22,133 nucleotides of DNA from Firm-04 sp964479595. Lineage in GTDB: Bacteria; Bacillota; Clostridia; Oscillospirales; Ruminococcaceae. Of the stretch, positions 7,157-13,508 are shown one piece after another. The stretch spans positions 1 through 22,133 of the forward strand of contig CAYZMU010000020.1 of NCBI GenBank assembly GCA_964479595.1. The letters are read 5' to 3'. The notes below the pieces were generated by a model, which searched no databases, was not told the origin of the DNA, and worked only from the letters and a program-made list of their open reading frames with translations. The first letter of the stretch is position 1, and the number at the start of each line of letters is the position of its first letter. The position numbers and the translations under genes are program-made.

Positions 7157-8086
7157 ATGATCGCGACTGTCACCATGAATCCGGCAGTGGACTACACCGT
7201 CACCATCACCGAGCCACTCAAAAAGAATGCCGTCAACCGCGCCAAAGACGAGCTTGTCACGGCGGGCGGCAAGGGCATCAATATTTCCATGATTCTAAGC
7301 CAGCTGGGCGTCCCGACCAAGGCGTACGGCTATCTCGCGGGCACGACAGGGACCATGATCGCGGACAGAATGCGCCGCACGCAGATTCCGACGGACTGGA
7401 ACCTGATAGAGAACCAGATGACGCGGATTAACTTAAAGATTCGCGAGGACGGCGCGGTCACGGAGCTCAACGGCAGCGGCGTGACCATCACCGAGAAGGA
7501 CGCGCAGAGCCTTATCAGCAAGCTCAAGGTCTACGGGGAAAAGGACATCATCGTGCTGGCGGGGAGCGTGCCCGCGCGCGCGCCCAAAACCCATTACGCG
7601 GCTCTCATGGAGGCGCTTTCCGAAAACGGGGCGCGGTTCGCGGTGGACACCGAGGGCGAGGCGCTGCTTGAAACGCTCGCGCGGCACCCTTTCGTGATAA
7701 AGCCCAACCTGACGGAACTGCGGGGGCTTTTTTCGGAGCCCATTGAGACGTGGTGGGACGCGCTGCCGTACGGCAAACGCCTGATTGACATGGGCGCGCA
7801 AAACGTTCTGCTCTCGCTGGGCGGCGACGGCGCGCTGCTCTTTAGCGAGGAAAAGCGGGTCTGGCATCTCTCCGCGCCGCGCGGGGAGGTCAAGAACGCG
7901 GTCGGCGCGGGCGATTCCATGCTGGGCGGATTTTTAGCCGCCTGCTCGCGCGGTCAGCCGCTGACAGAGGCGCTGCGGCTCGGAATCGCGGCGGGCTCCG
8001 CGACGGCGTTCACGGAATGGGTCGCGCACCGCTCCCAGATTGACGCGATTCTCAAAAGCCTCCCGCAGCCCACCGAACTTGTCTGA
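7157..8086 (+). CDS. fruK: 1-phosphofructokinase-family sugar kinase (PfkB fold)
   Basis: 309 aa; start at 7157 with GGGAGG upstream, giving MIATVTMNPAVDYTV, the typical 1-phosphofructokinase beginning. PfkB signatures: AGGKGIN (36-42) for substrate binding, the LAGSVP segment (134-139), LSLGGDGAL (219-227), and GAGDS (250-254) with catalytic Asp253. It would phosphorylate a sugar phosphate (fructose-1-P, or tagatose-6-P or fructose-6-P in related enzymes) with ATP in the cytosol. It stands alone with its own promoter and terminator. No fructose PTS or FruR gene is adjacent, so the exact substrate is open and the symbol is tentative. Confidence 0.88.
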   Translation: MIATVTMNPAVDYTVTITEPLKKNAVNRAKDELVTAGGKGINISMILSQLGVPTKAYGYLAGTTGTMIADRMRRTQIPTDWNLIENQMTRINLKIREDGAVTELNGSGVTITEKDAQSLISKLKVYGEKDIIVLAGSVPARAPKTHYAALMEALSENGARFAVDTEGEALLETLARHPFVIKPNLTELRGLFSEPIETWWDALPYGKRLIDMGAQNVLLSLGGDGALLFSEEKRVWHLSAPRGEVKNAVGAGDSMLGGFLAACSRGQPLTEALRLGIAAGSATAFTEWVAHRSQIDAILKSLPQPTELV

Positions 8087-8096
8087 CAGCAAACGC

Positions 8097-8127
8097 ACGC
8101 CCCGCCCGTATTGGCGGGGTGTTTTTT
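8097..8127 (+). terminator. terminator of the PfkB-family kinase gene
   Basis: CGCCCCGCC / GGCGGGGTG stem around a CGTATT loop (8107-8112), followed by TTTTTT. Confidence 0.9.
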
Positions 8128-8208
8128 GTTCAAGGTTTGCGCAAATCCACAAAATTCTTAAGGTTTCTTGAAATTTTCTGTGGGAAGCGCCAAAACTTTT
8201 CACGCCGC

Positions 8209-8237
8209 TTGACAAACGCGGTCAAATGCGGTATAAT
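8209..8237 (+). promoter_or_regulatory. promoter of the ylxM-ffh transcription unit
   Basis: -35 TTGACA (8209-8214), 17-nt spacer, -10 TATAAT (8232-8237): a near-perfect sigma-A promoter. An imperfect inverted repeat, CCACAAAATT versus AATTTTcTGTGG (8147-8183), lies upstream. Its role is unclear. Confidence 0.85.
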
Positions 8238-8293
8238 AGCAAAGTAACCCTGTAAAGGTTTATACCATGACAGGTGAAAGGCGGTTCGCGGTC

Positions 8294-8629
8294 ATGAAGA
8301 ATCTCGATTTTGTCCTGCTGCTCGACTGCTACGGCTCGCTGCTGACGAAACGCCAGCGCGCGCTGCTCGAGGGCTACTACAACGAGGACCTTTCGCTCGC
8401 GGAGCTGGCGCGGCCTCTGGGGATTTCCAGACAGGCGGTGCACGACAGTATCCGCCGGGGGGAGCACCAGCTGCTCGAATGGGAGCGGCAGATGGGCATC
8501 GCGAAGCGGCTGCGCGCCTGCAGAGGCGTTTTCGCGGAGATTGAGGCGCTGAGTGATTCGCTGCAGGGCTCAAGCGCTGTGCGGATAGGCGCTCTCGCGC
8601 GCGAGGGCAAGTCTCTGCTGATTGGCTAG
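8294..8629 (+). CDS. ylxM: YlxM-family DNA-binding protein, SRP-associated
   Basis: 111 aa from the ATG at 8294, which has AAAGGCGG 9 nt upstream and begins MKNLDFVLLLDCYGSLLT, matching the family N terminus. An alternative ATG at 8267 would add 9 residues and also has an AAAGG. The core LTKRQRALLEGYYNEDLSLAE is followed by an HTH, GISRQAVHDSIRRGE. In Firmicutes ylxM lies directly before ffh and is thought to assist the signal recognition particle. The same order holds here with 14 nt between the genes. A C-terminal coiled-coil-like segment follows the HTH. Confidence 0.92.
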   Translation: MKNLDFVLLLDCYGSLLTKRQRALLEGYYNEDLSLAELARPLGISRQAVHDSIRRGEHQLLEWERQMGIAKRLRACRGVFAEIEALSDSLQGSSAVRIGALAREGKSLLIG

Positions 8630-8643
8630 AAAGGAGCGGCGGC

Positions 8644-10020
8644 ATGGCGTTTGAGGGGCTTTCTGAGAAGCTCGGGCAGGTTTTCAAGAAACTCAAGGCC
8701 CGCGGGAAGCTGACGGAGACCGACGTCAGAGAGGCGATGCGTGAGGTGCGTCTCGCGCTGCTCGAGGCGGACGTCAGTTACAAGGTTGTCAAGGAATTTG
8801 TCAGTAAGGTCACCGAGCGCGCTGTGGGCGAGGAAGTGCTGGAGAGTCTGACGCCCGCGCAGCAGGTGATAAAGATTGTCAACGAGGAACTGATAGCGCT
8901 CATGGGCGACGGGAACGCGCGGCTCAATTACGCGCCGTCTCCGCCGAGTGTGATTATGTTCTGCGGGCTGCAGGGCTCAGGGAAGACCACGCACTGCGCG
9001 AAGCTCGCCAAGCTCCTGACCAAAGAAGGGCATCACCCTTTGCTGGTCGCGTGCGACGTTTACCGCCCCGCCGCGATTGACCAGCTGCTGATTGTCGGGG
9101 AGAAGGCGGGCACCCACGTCTTTGAGATGGGTCAGGGCGACCCTGTGGACATCGCGAAACAGGGCGTTCGCTACGCGCAGGACCACAACCACGATATCGT
9201 GATTCTGGATACAGCCGGGCGGCTGCACATTGACGAAAAGCTCATGGAGGAGTTAAAGCAAATCAAGGCGGCGACAAACCCCTGCGAGATCATGCTGGTC
9301 GTGGACGCGATGACGGGGCAGGACGCCGTGAATGTGGCGAAGGCTTTTGACGAGGCGCTGGGAATCACGGGCGTGCTGATGTCCAAGCTGGATTCGGACA
9401 CCCGAGGCGGCGCGGCGCTGTCCGTGCTGTCCGTGACGGGAAAGCCCATCAAGTTCGTGGGCACGGGCGAAAAGCTCGACGATTTCGAGCGGTTCCACCC
9501 GGAGCGCATGGCGTCGAGAATCCTCGGGATGGGCGATATGCTCACGCTGATTGAAAAGGCGGAGGACGTCTATTCCAAGCAGGAGGCGGAAAAGCTCACC
9601 CAGAAACTGACGCAGAACCAATTCGACATGAACGATCTGCTCGAACAGCTCAAACAGATTGAGAAGATGGGCGACTTGAAAAAAGTCGTTTCCATGCTGC
9701 CCGGGCTTGCCAATAAGGTGGACGATCTGGAGATTGACGACCGCGCTTTCGGGCGCGTGGAGGCGATGATTACCTCCATGACGCCGGCGGAGCGCGCCAA
9801 GCCCTCCATCATCAATCCCTCCCGAAAGCGCCGTATCGCCGCGGGGAGCGGCACACAGGTGCAGGACGTCAACCGTCTGCTGCGCCAGTACGAGCAGATG
9901 CGGGACATGATGAAGAAGCTCGGCGTGACGGGGAACAGGAAAGGGGTCTTCGGGCGGCGCAAAAAGCCCAAGATTAACCCCGCCGTTCTCGCGAATATGC
10001 AGGATTTGCAGCCCAAGTAA
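8644..10020 (+). CDS. ffh: signal recognition particle protein Ffh (SRP54)
   Basis: 458 aa, full length. GTPase that binds SRP RNA and signal sequences and targets nascent membrane and secreted proteins to FtsY. The N-domain helices span residues 1-90. The G-domain has P-loop GLQGSGKTT (108-116), a DTAGRL switch, and the guanine-specificity motif as SKLD rather than the common TKLD, followed by SDTRGGAALSV. The Met-rich M domain includes NPSRKRRIAAGSG and a QMRDMMKKL helix for RNA and signal-peptide binding. AAAGGAG lies before the ATG. It is co-transcribed with ylxM. Confidence 0.98.
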   Translation: MAFEGLSEKLGQVFKKLKARGKLTETDVREAMREVRLALLEADVSYKVVKEFVSKVTERAVGEEVLESLTPAQQVIKIVNEELIALMGDGNARLNYAPSPPSVIMFCGLQGSGKTTHCAKLAKLLTKEGHHPLLVACDVYRPAAIDQLLIVGEKAGTHVFEMGQGDPVDIAKQGVRYAQDHNHDIVILDTAGRLHIDEKLMEELKQIKAATNPCEIMLVVDAMTGQDAVNVAKAFDEALGITGVLMSKLDSDTRGGAALSVLSVTGKPIKFVGTGEKLDDFERFHPERMASRILGMGDMLTLIEKAEDVYSKQEAEKLTQKLTQNQFDMNDLLEQLKQIEKMGDLKKVVSMLPGLANKVDDLEIDDRAFGRVEAMITSMTPAERAKPSIINPSRKRRIAAGSGTQVQDVNRLLRQYEQMRDMMKKLGVTGNRKGVFGRRKKPKINPAVLANMQDLQPK

Positions 10021-10032
10021 AGGAGGCACCGG

Positions 10033-10167
10033 GTGTTTCATGCAGGGGCGGCCTATGACAAGGGGCGTTCCATGCGGGGGCGGCTCATGCGAGGCGTTCC
10101 ATGTGGGACGGCTTATGTGTGGCGTTTCATGACAAAGGCGCTCTGCGAAAAAAAGGGCGTTTTGTGA
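10033..10167 (+). CDS. possible small ORF (44 aa) across the repeat array
   Basis: A GTG codon at 10033 sits 6 nt after a perfect AGGAGG (10021-10026) that directly follows the ffh stop, and the frame stays open to the TGA at 10165-10167. The product would be basic and Arg/Gly/Met-rich, starting FHAGAAYDKGRSMRGRL. The codons lie on degenerate tandem repeats, so the open frame may be chance. It resembles no family I know. Confidence 0.25.
   Translation: MFHAGAAYDKGRSMRGRLMRGVPCGTAYVWRFMTKALCEKKGVL
10035..10140 (+). repeat. degenerate tandem array of ATG-containing 14-17-bp units
   Basis: About seven units fit YATG plus 3 nt plus a GG/CG-rich core. Their ATGs begin at 10040, 10055, 10072, 10087, 10101, 10115 and 10129, so spacing is 15, 17, 15, 14, 14 and 14. 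Alternate units match better and form 28-32-bp higher-order units that begin GTTYCATG (10035, 10067, 10096, 10124). Confidence 0.7.
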
Positions 10168-10245
10168 CAGGGACTTCATGACAGATTGCGGACAGCCAAG
10201 GGAATGCGGCGCGTTTTCGTGCCGTGACAGAAATGAGGTGAAAGA

Positions 10246-10491
10246 ATGGACACAGTTATGTACTGGCTCAGACTCGTTTTTCCGCTGGTCTTTGCCGCGG
10301 GCGGCGTTGCCATGCTGCTCGGCGGGATCACCGGGGCGAGCAAGATGTTCGAGGACAGCCCAAACCCCAAAATGCAGAATCTCCTCGCGAGATTCGGAAA
10401 GACAAAGCTGCGTGTCGTGTATACAGCGGCGGGCGTGCTTTCTCTGCTGCTGGCGGCCGCGCTGTTTCGCGGATGGCTCGCGGGTTTCTGA
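10246..10491 (+). CDS. small two-helix membrane protein (Imm17-like)
   Basis: 81 aa with GAGGTGAAAG before the ATG. A hydrophobic helix at about residues 5-28, a polar loop (SKMFEDSPNPKMQNLLARFGKTKLR), and a second helix at about 56-80 give a hairpin in the membrane. The layout, with an RFGKTKLRVVYTAAG-like entry to helix 2, recalls the immunity protein 17 family, but I assign this only from memory of the fold pattern. It sits between ffh and rpsP, where Firmicutes clusters normally have no such gene. No toxin is adjacent, so an immunity role is not supported by context. Function unknown. Confidence 0.72.
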   Translation: MDTVMYWLRLVFPLVFAAGGVAMLLGGITGASKMFEDSPNPKMQNLLARFGKTKLRVVYTAAGVLSLLLAAALFRGWLAGF

Positions 10492-10590
10492 GCGAATACG
10501 CATTTCACAGCGGGAAACCGCGTGGAAAATACATTCGGGCGAGGCGCCGTTCAGATTGCGGTGCCCAGCCTGTCAGGAAAGGAGAAACTG

Positions 10591-10833
10591 ATGGCAGTCA
10601 AGATTCGTTTGAGAAGAATGGGCGCGAAAAAGGCCCCGTTCTACCGCATTGTCGTCGCGGACGGAAGATACCCCAGAGACGGCAGATTCATCGAGGAAAT
10701 CGGCTATTACGACCCGACCAAAGAGCCGACCGTCCTGAAGATTGACGCGGAAAAGGCAAAGGCGTGGCTTCGAAACGGCGCGCAGCCGACCGACACCGTC
10801 CGCGGCATCATGAAGCGTGAGGGAATCCTCTGA
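10591..10833 (+). CDS. rpsP: 30S ribosomal protein bS16
   Basis: 80 aa, normal length for bS16. Start at 10591 with AAAGGAG upstream gives MAVKIRLRRMGAKKAPFYRIVVAD, the diagnostic bS16 N terminus, followed by GRFIEEIGYYDPTKEP. It binds 16S rRNA and assists 30S assembly. It lies between the small membrane protein gene and khpA. No separate promoter is obvious, so transcription may come from ylxM-ffh. An in-frame ATG at 10522 is upstream but unsupported. Confidence 0.98.
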   Translation: MAVKIRLRRMGAKKAPFYRIVVADGRYPRDGRFIEEIGYYDPTKEPTVLKIDAEKAKAWLRNGAQPTDTVRGIMKREGIL

Positions 10834-10881
10834 GCACGCGCGCACAGTGGCGTATTGACTGAAGAGTTAAAGGAGAACATC

Positions 10882-11115
10882 ATGAAAGAATTATTAACAG
10901 CTATTGTGGAAGGTCTGGTCACGGACAAGTCTGCGATTCAGATCACCGAGGACGAGGAAAACGAAGAGGGTGTGGTGGTGCTGCACCTGACAGTCGCGCC
11001 GGAAGATATGGGCCGGGTCATCGGGAAACAGGGAAGAATCGCAAAAGCAATCCGTACACTGATGCGTGCCGCCGCGGCACATGAAAACCGCAAGGTTGCT
11101 GTTGAGATCGAGTGA
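10882..11115 (+). CDS. khpA: KH-domain RNA-binding protein KhpA (YlqC)
   Basis: 77 aa. The ATG at 10882 follows AAAGGAG and gives MKELLTAIVEGLVTD. A single KH fold carries the GxxG loop as GKQG (48-51) within VIGKQGRIAKAIRTL. It binds RNA, usually as a partner of KhpB, and affects cell-division and wall-related transcripts in other Firmicutes. The rpsP-khpA order is conserved, but the usual rimM-trmD-rplS genes do not follow. A terminator and a convergent mscL come next. Confidence 0.95.
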   Translation: MKELLTAIVEGLVTDKSAIQITEDEENEEGVVVLHLTVAPEDMGRVIGKQGRIAKAIRTLMRAAAAHENRKVAVEIE

Positions 11116-11131
11116 GTATCGCAAGGCAAAG

Positions 11132-11165
11132 AAACGGTGGAAGGTAAAAATCTTCCACCGTTTTT
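11132..11165. terminator. terminator between convergent khpA and mscL, probably bidirectional
   Basis: Perfect 12-bp stem AAACGGTGGAAG (11132-11143) / CTTCCACCGTTT (11152-11163), loop of 8. It ends in TTTTT for the plus strand, and the minus strand has a weaker T-rich tail. Confidence 0.85.
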
Positions 11166-11170
11166 GTTGT

Positions 11171-11635
11171 TTAGCGCTCTTTCTGTTCCTTGAGCAGGTC
11201 GCGGATTTCGGTCAGCAGCACTTCCTCGTTGGAGGGAGCGGGCGGCTCTTCTTCCTTGGCTTCCGCTTCGCCTTTGCGCTTGAAGGCGTTGATGGCCTTG
11301 ATGACCATGAACAGGCAGAACGCCGTCAGCAGGAAGGAGATAATCGCCTGAATGAAGTTGCCGAAATTCAGCTGCGGCTTGTTGCCCCACGGAATCGTGA
11401 GGATCATGTCGTTGAAGTTGATGCCGGCGAGAATCATGCCGATAAACGGGGTGAAGATATCGCCGACCAAAGAATTGACAATCGCGGTGAACGCGCCGCC
11501 GATGATGACACCGACAGCCATATCCACGACATTGCCCCGGGAAATGAATTCCTTAAATTCGCCGAAAAAGCCCTTGATGGCGCCTTTTCCCTTGCTCGCG
11601 GCGTTCGCGGCCGCCTCTTTGTTTTTCTCGTCCAT
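11171..11635 (-). CDS. mscL: large-conductance mechanosensitive channel MscL
   Basis: 154 aa. Forms a homopentameric pore in the cytoplasmic membrane that opens under osmotic downshock. A charged N-terminal extension is followed by GFFGEFKEFISRGNVVDMAVGVIIGGAF (family motif with TM1), the periplasmic loop, then TM2 (IISFLLTAFCLFMVIKAINAF) and a C-terminal helical bundle (LLTEIRDLLKEQ). The N terminus is about 15 residues longer than in many homologues. The site AAGGAAGGG precedes the ATG at 11633-11635. Monocistronic, convergent with khpA. Confidence 0.97.
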   Translation of the reverse strand: MDEKNKEAAANAASKGKGAIKGFFGEFKEFISRGNVVDMAVGVIIGGAFTAIVNSLVGDIFTPFIGMILAGINFNDMILTIPWGNKPQLNFGNFIQAIISFLLTAFCLFMVIKAINAFKRKGEAEAKEEEPPAPSNEEVLLTEIRDLLKEQKER

Positions 11636-11676
11636 GTTAGCCCTTCCTTTCCTCTCGCGGACGTATTCTACCCTTT

Positions 11677-11682
11677 ATTATA
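11677..11682 (-). promoter_or_regulatory. extended -10 promoter of mscL
   Basis: Minus strand TGTGG-TATAAT (TATAAT at 11677-11682). No good -35 at 17 nt; the extended TG may compensate. Confidence 0.65.
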
Positions 11683-11894
11683 CCACAGCTTTCGCCAAAA
11701 TGCATTTGTGAGATTCTACAAATTTTAGCGTATCAGACCCTGAAATTTTAGCGACTCCTTAAAATTTTGCGCCCGCTTCCGAAAGCCCTGTATATGTTTC
11801 GTCAAAACGCCGAAAATTTTCGCAAAAGATTGCCGTCAATTGTGCAATACCACAAAATTCCCGGGTATCCGGCGCGATTTGCCGCAAGCTATGG

Positions 11895-11900
11895 TATAAT
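11895..11900 (+). promoter_or_regulatory. extended -10 promoter of the VanY-like gene
   Basis: TATGG-TATAAT with TG at 11892-11893. The -35 region at 11872-11877 is poor. Confidence 0.6.
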
Positions 11901-11939
11901 AAGAGTGTAAAAGACCGTGAAATCAGGCGAAAGGAGTTC

Positions 11940-13082
11940 GTGCCCGCTGCCGTGGGCGCTGTGGCTGCTATGGCGGAATATCGTTCAAGCGGAAAAGAAT
12001 TGCGCAAATCCCCGAAGGGTCTGTTCGCGGGCCTGTTCGCGGTGCTGCTGGTGGCGCTGCTGGGGTATGGCTGCTGGCAGGTCGCGCGGAATATGGTTTC
12101 TCTGGAGCCCGAACCGCAGACGCTCAGCGAGCCCGATCTGGTCGTGCCCATTGAGACCACGCAGCAGACGGAAGACCCCAATCAGATTATCTACGCTTAT
12201 GAGGCGGCGTTTTTCAACGAGGTCCACACGGGCTCTCTGGTGCTGGTCAACAGCGAAAATCCCATCGAGGATATCGAAACGGGGCTTGAGAGCGTCTACG
12301 ACCGCAAGGGCGAGCATATCGCCGTGAAGGACCTGTCGGTGAAGCTGCTGCCGCAGGCGACGGACGCGCTCAATCGCATGGCGGACGCTTTCTTCGCCGC
12401 GACAGGGCACGACGACCTGCTGGTCTACACCGGCTACCGCACGAAGGCGGAGCAGCAGCAGCTGGCGGGCGCGGCAGGCGGCCGTCCCGCGGCTGCGGCG
12501 GGCTGCAGCGACCACGAAACGGGGCTGAGCTTTGATTTAAGTATTATGCAAAACGGCAGGATCGCCGATTTTAACGGGCAGGGCGACTACGCGTGGATTA
12601 CAGATCACTGCGCGGAATACGGCTTTATCCTGCGCTACCCCGCGGACAAGACGGCCGTCACGAAATCCGAGGCCGAGCCGTGGCATTTCCGCTATGTCGG
12701 CGAGCCGCACGCGCTCTACATGAAGGAGCACAACCTCTGTCTGGAGGAGTATCTGGAGCACCTGCGCGGCTGCACCTACGAGGGCGCGCATTTAGCGCTG
12801 CGCGACAGCGCGGATATGCTCTACGAGGCGTATTATGTCGCGGCGACGGCACAGGACGAGACCGCCGCGATTGAGATTCCCGTGCCGGGGGATTTGCCGT
12901 ACGAACGCTCCGGGGACAACCGCGTGGGGTTCTTCGTGACGGTGGAAACCGGGCGGAGCTATTCCGAGTACGCCGCCACCCAGACGACCGCCGTACCGCA
13001 GACCACCACCGTTCCCGCGCAGACGGCCGCCCCCGCGCAGACAGCCGTTCCCGCGCAGACGCCAGCGCCGGCTGTGCCGTAA
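11940..13082 (+). CDS. VanY/LdcB-family D-alanyl-D-alanine carboxypeptidase, membrane anchored
   Basis: 380 aa. The start is uncertain: GTG at 11940 has AAAGG 5 nt upstream, while GTG 11952 and ATG 11970 are in-frame alternatives with worse spacing. A single transmembrane anchor (about residues 28-45) puts the enzyme outside. The peptidase M15B domain (about 130-265) keeps the zinc ligands and catalytic residues: SDHETGLSFD (His192, Asp199) and EPWHFRYVG (Glu246, His249). It would remove the terminal D-Ala from muropeptide stems. After about residue 335 there is a Thr/Pro/Ala/Gln-rich low-complexity tail with TAxPAQ repeats that may span the wall. Convergent with the SCP2/murF/ddl operon. Confidence 0.9.
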   Translation: MPAAVGAVAAMAEYRSSGKELRKSPKGLFAGLFAVLLVALLGYGCWQVARNMVSLEPEPQTLSEPDLVVPIETTQQTEDPNQIIYAYEAAFFNEVHTGSLVLVNSENPIEDIETGLESVYDRKGEHIAVKDLSVKLLPQATDALNRMADAFFAATGHDDLLVYTGYRTKAEQQQLAGAAGGRPAAAAGCSDHETGLSFDLSIMQNGRIADFNGQGDYAWITDHCAEYGFILRYPADKTAVTKSEAEPWHFRYVGEPHALYMKEHNLCLEEYLEHLRGCTYEGAHLALRDSADMLYEAYYVAATAQDETAAIEIPVPGDLPYERSGDNRVGFFVTVETGRSYSEYAATQTTAVPQTTTVPAQTAAPAQTAVPAQTPAPAVP

Positions 13083-13125
13083 GTTTACAAAGATTTCGTA
13101 ATCCTCTCCCCGTTTCTGATGTGAC

Positions 13126-13152
13126 AAAAATCCCCTCCCGTTCAGGGAGGGG
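13126..13152 (-). terminator. terminator of the epimerase-to-SCP2 operon (minus strand)
   Basis: Perfect 8-bp stem CCCCTCCC (13132-13139) / GGGAGGGG (13145-13152), loop GTTCA. On the minus strand it ends in ATTTTT (13126-13131). It lies just downstream of the SCP2 gene. Confidence 0.82.
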
Positions 13153-13160
13153 TCTGACGC

Positions 13161-13481
13161 TTACTTTTTGAGCAGATTGGCGAATTCCAGCGCCTTCCCC
13201 ATATCGCCCTCCACCTTGAGCTTGCCGGTGGTGTAGGCGGCGACGGCGTTCAGCTTGCCGTTTAGCAGCTTCTGGAAATCCGCGGAGCTAATCGAGACGG
13301 CGCAGCTGCGGTCGTTGTAGGCGTAGGGCTCGATGTTTATCTCGCCGTTCTTGATTTCCACATAGAACACGCCGGGGTCCAAATCCGTGAGGTTTACCTG
13401 CACGGCGAGGAAATCCACGCCCGAGACGTCGAGCTTTTTGGCAAGTGTGCGCAGTTTTTCGATAATCTTGTCGAGTGCCAT
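13161..13481 (-). CDS. SCP2 sterol-binding-domain protein
   Basis: 106 aa, essentially one SCP2 domain. Visible features are an amphipathic N-terminal helix (DKIIEKLRTLAKKL), the strand-rich middle (VFYVEIKNGEINIEPY) and the family's C-terminal pattern in which ADFQKLLNGKLNAVAAYTTGKLKVEGDMGKAL leads into the last helix. Bacterial members bind lipid-like hydrophobic ligands, but few have known roles. AAAGGAG precedes the ATG. It starts 27 nt after the murF stop with no terminator between, so it is probably the last gene of that operon. Its link to wall synthesis is inference from position. Confidence 0.88.
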   Translation of the reverse strand: MALDKIIEKLRTLAKKLDVSGVDFLAVQVNLTDLDPGVFYVEIKNGEINIEPYAYNDRSCAVSISSADFQKLLNGKLNAVAAYTTGKLKVEGDMGKALEFANLLKK

Positions 13482-13508
13482 AGGTTTTCTCCTTTCGTGA
13501 CGGCCCGC

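Larger units (their letters stand above)
11636..11939. other. intergenic region between divergent mscL and the VanY-like gene
   Basis: About 300 bases, AT-rich relative to its surroundings. It has the mscL and VanY-like promoters at either end, three to four repeats of AAATTTTaGCG-like words (about 11719-11770), and a partial copy of the intergenic motif (CGTCAAAACGC at 11800-11810). No gene is visible. Confidence 0.6.

Noticed and set aside
10178..10591. 137-codon plus-strand frame overlapping the membrane-protein gene
   Set aside because: Out of frame with the 81-aa gene, Arg/Cys/Ser-rich, and without a ribosome binding site.
12950..13080. Repeats at the VanY-like C terminus as a CRISPR or DNA repeat array
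   Set aside because: They are in-frame codons for a Thr/Pro/Ala/Gln linker, with short irregular units and no spacers.
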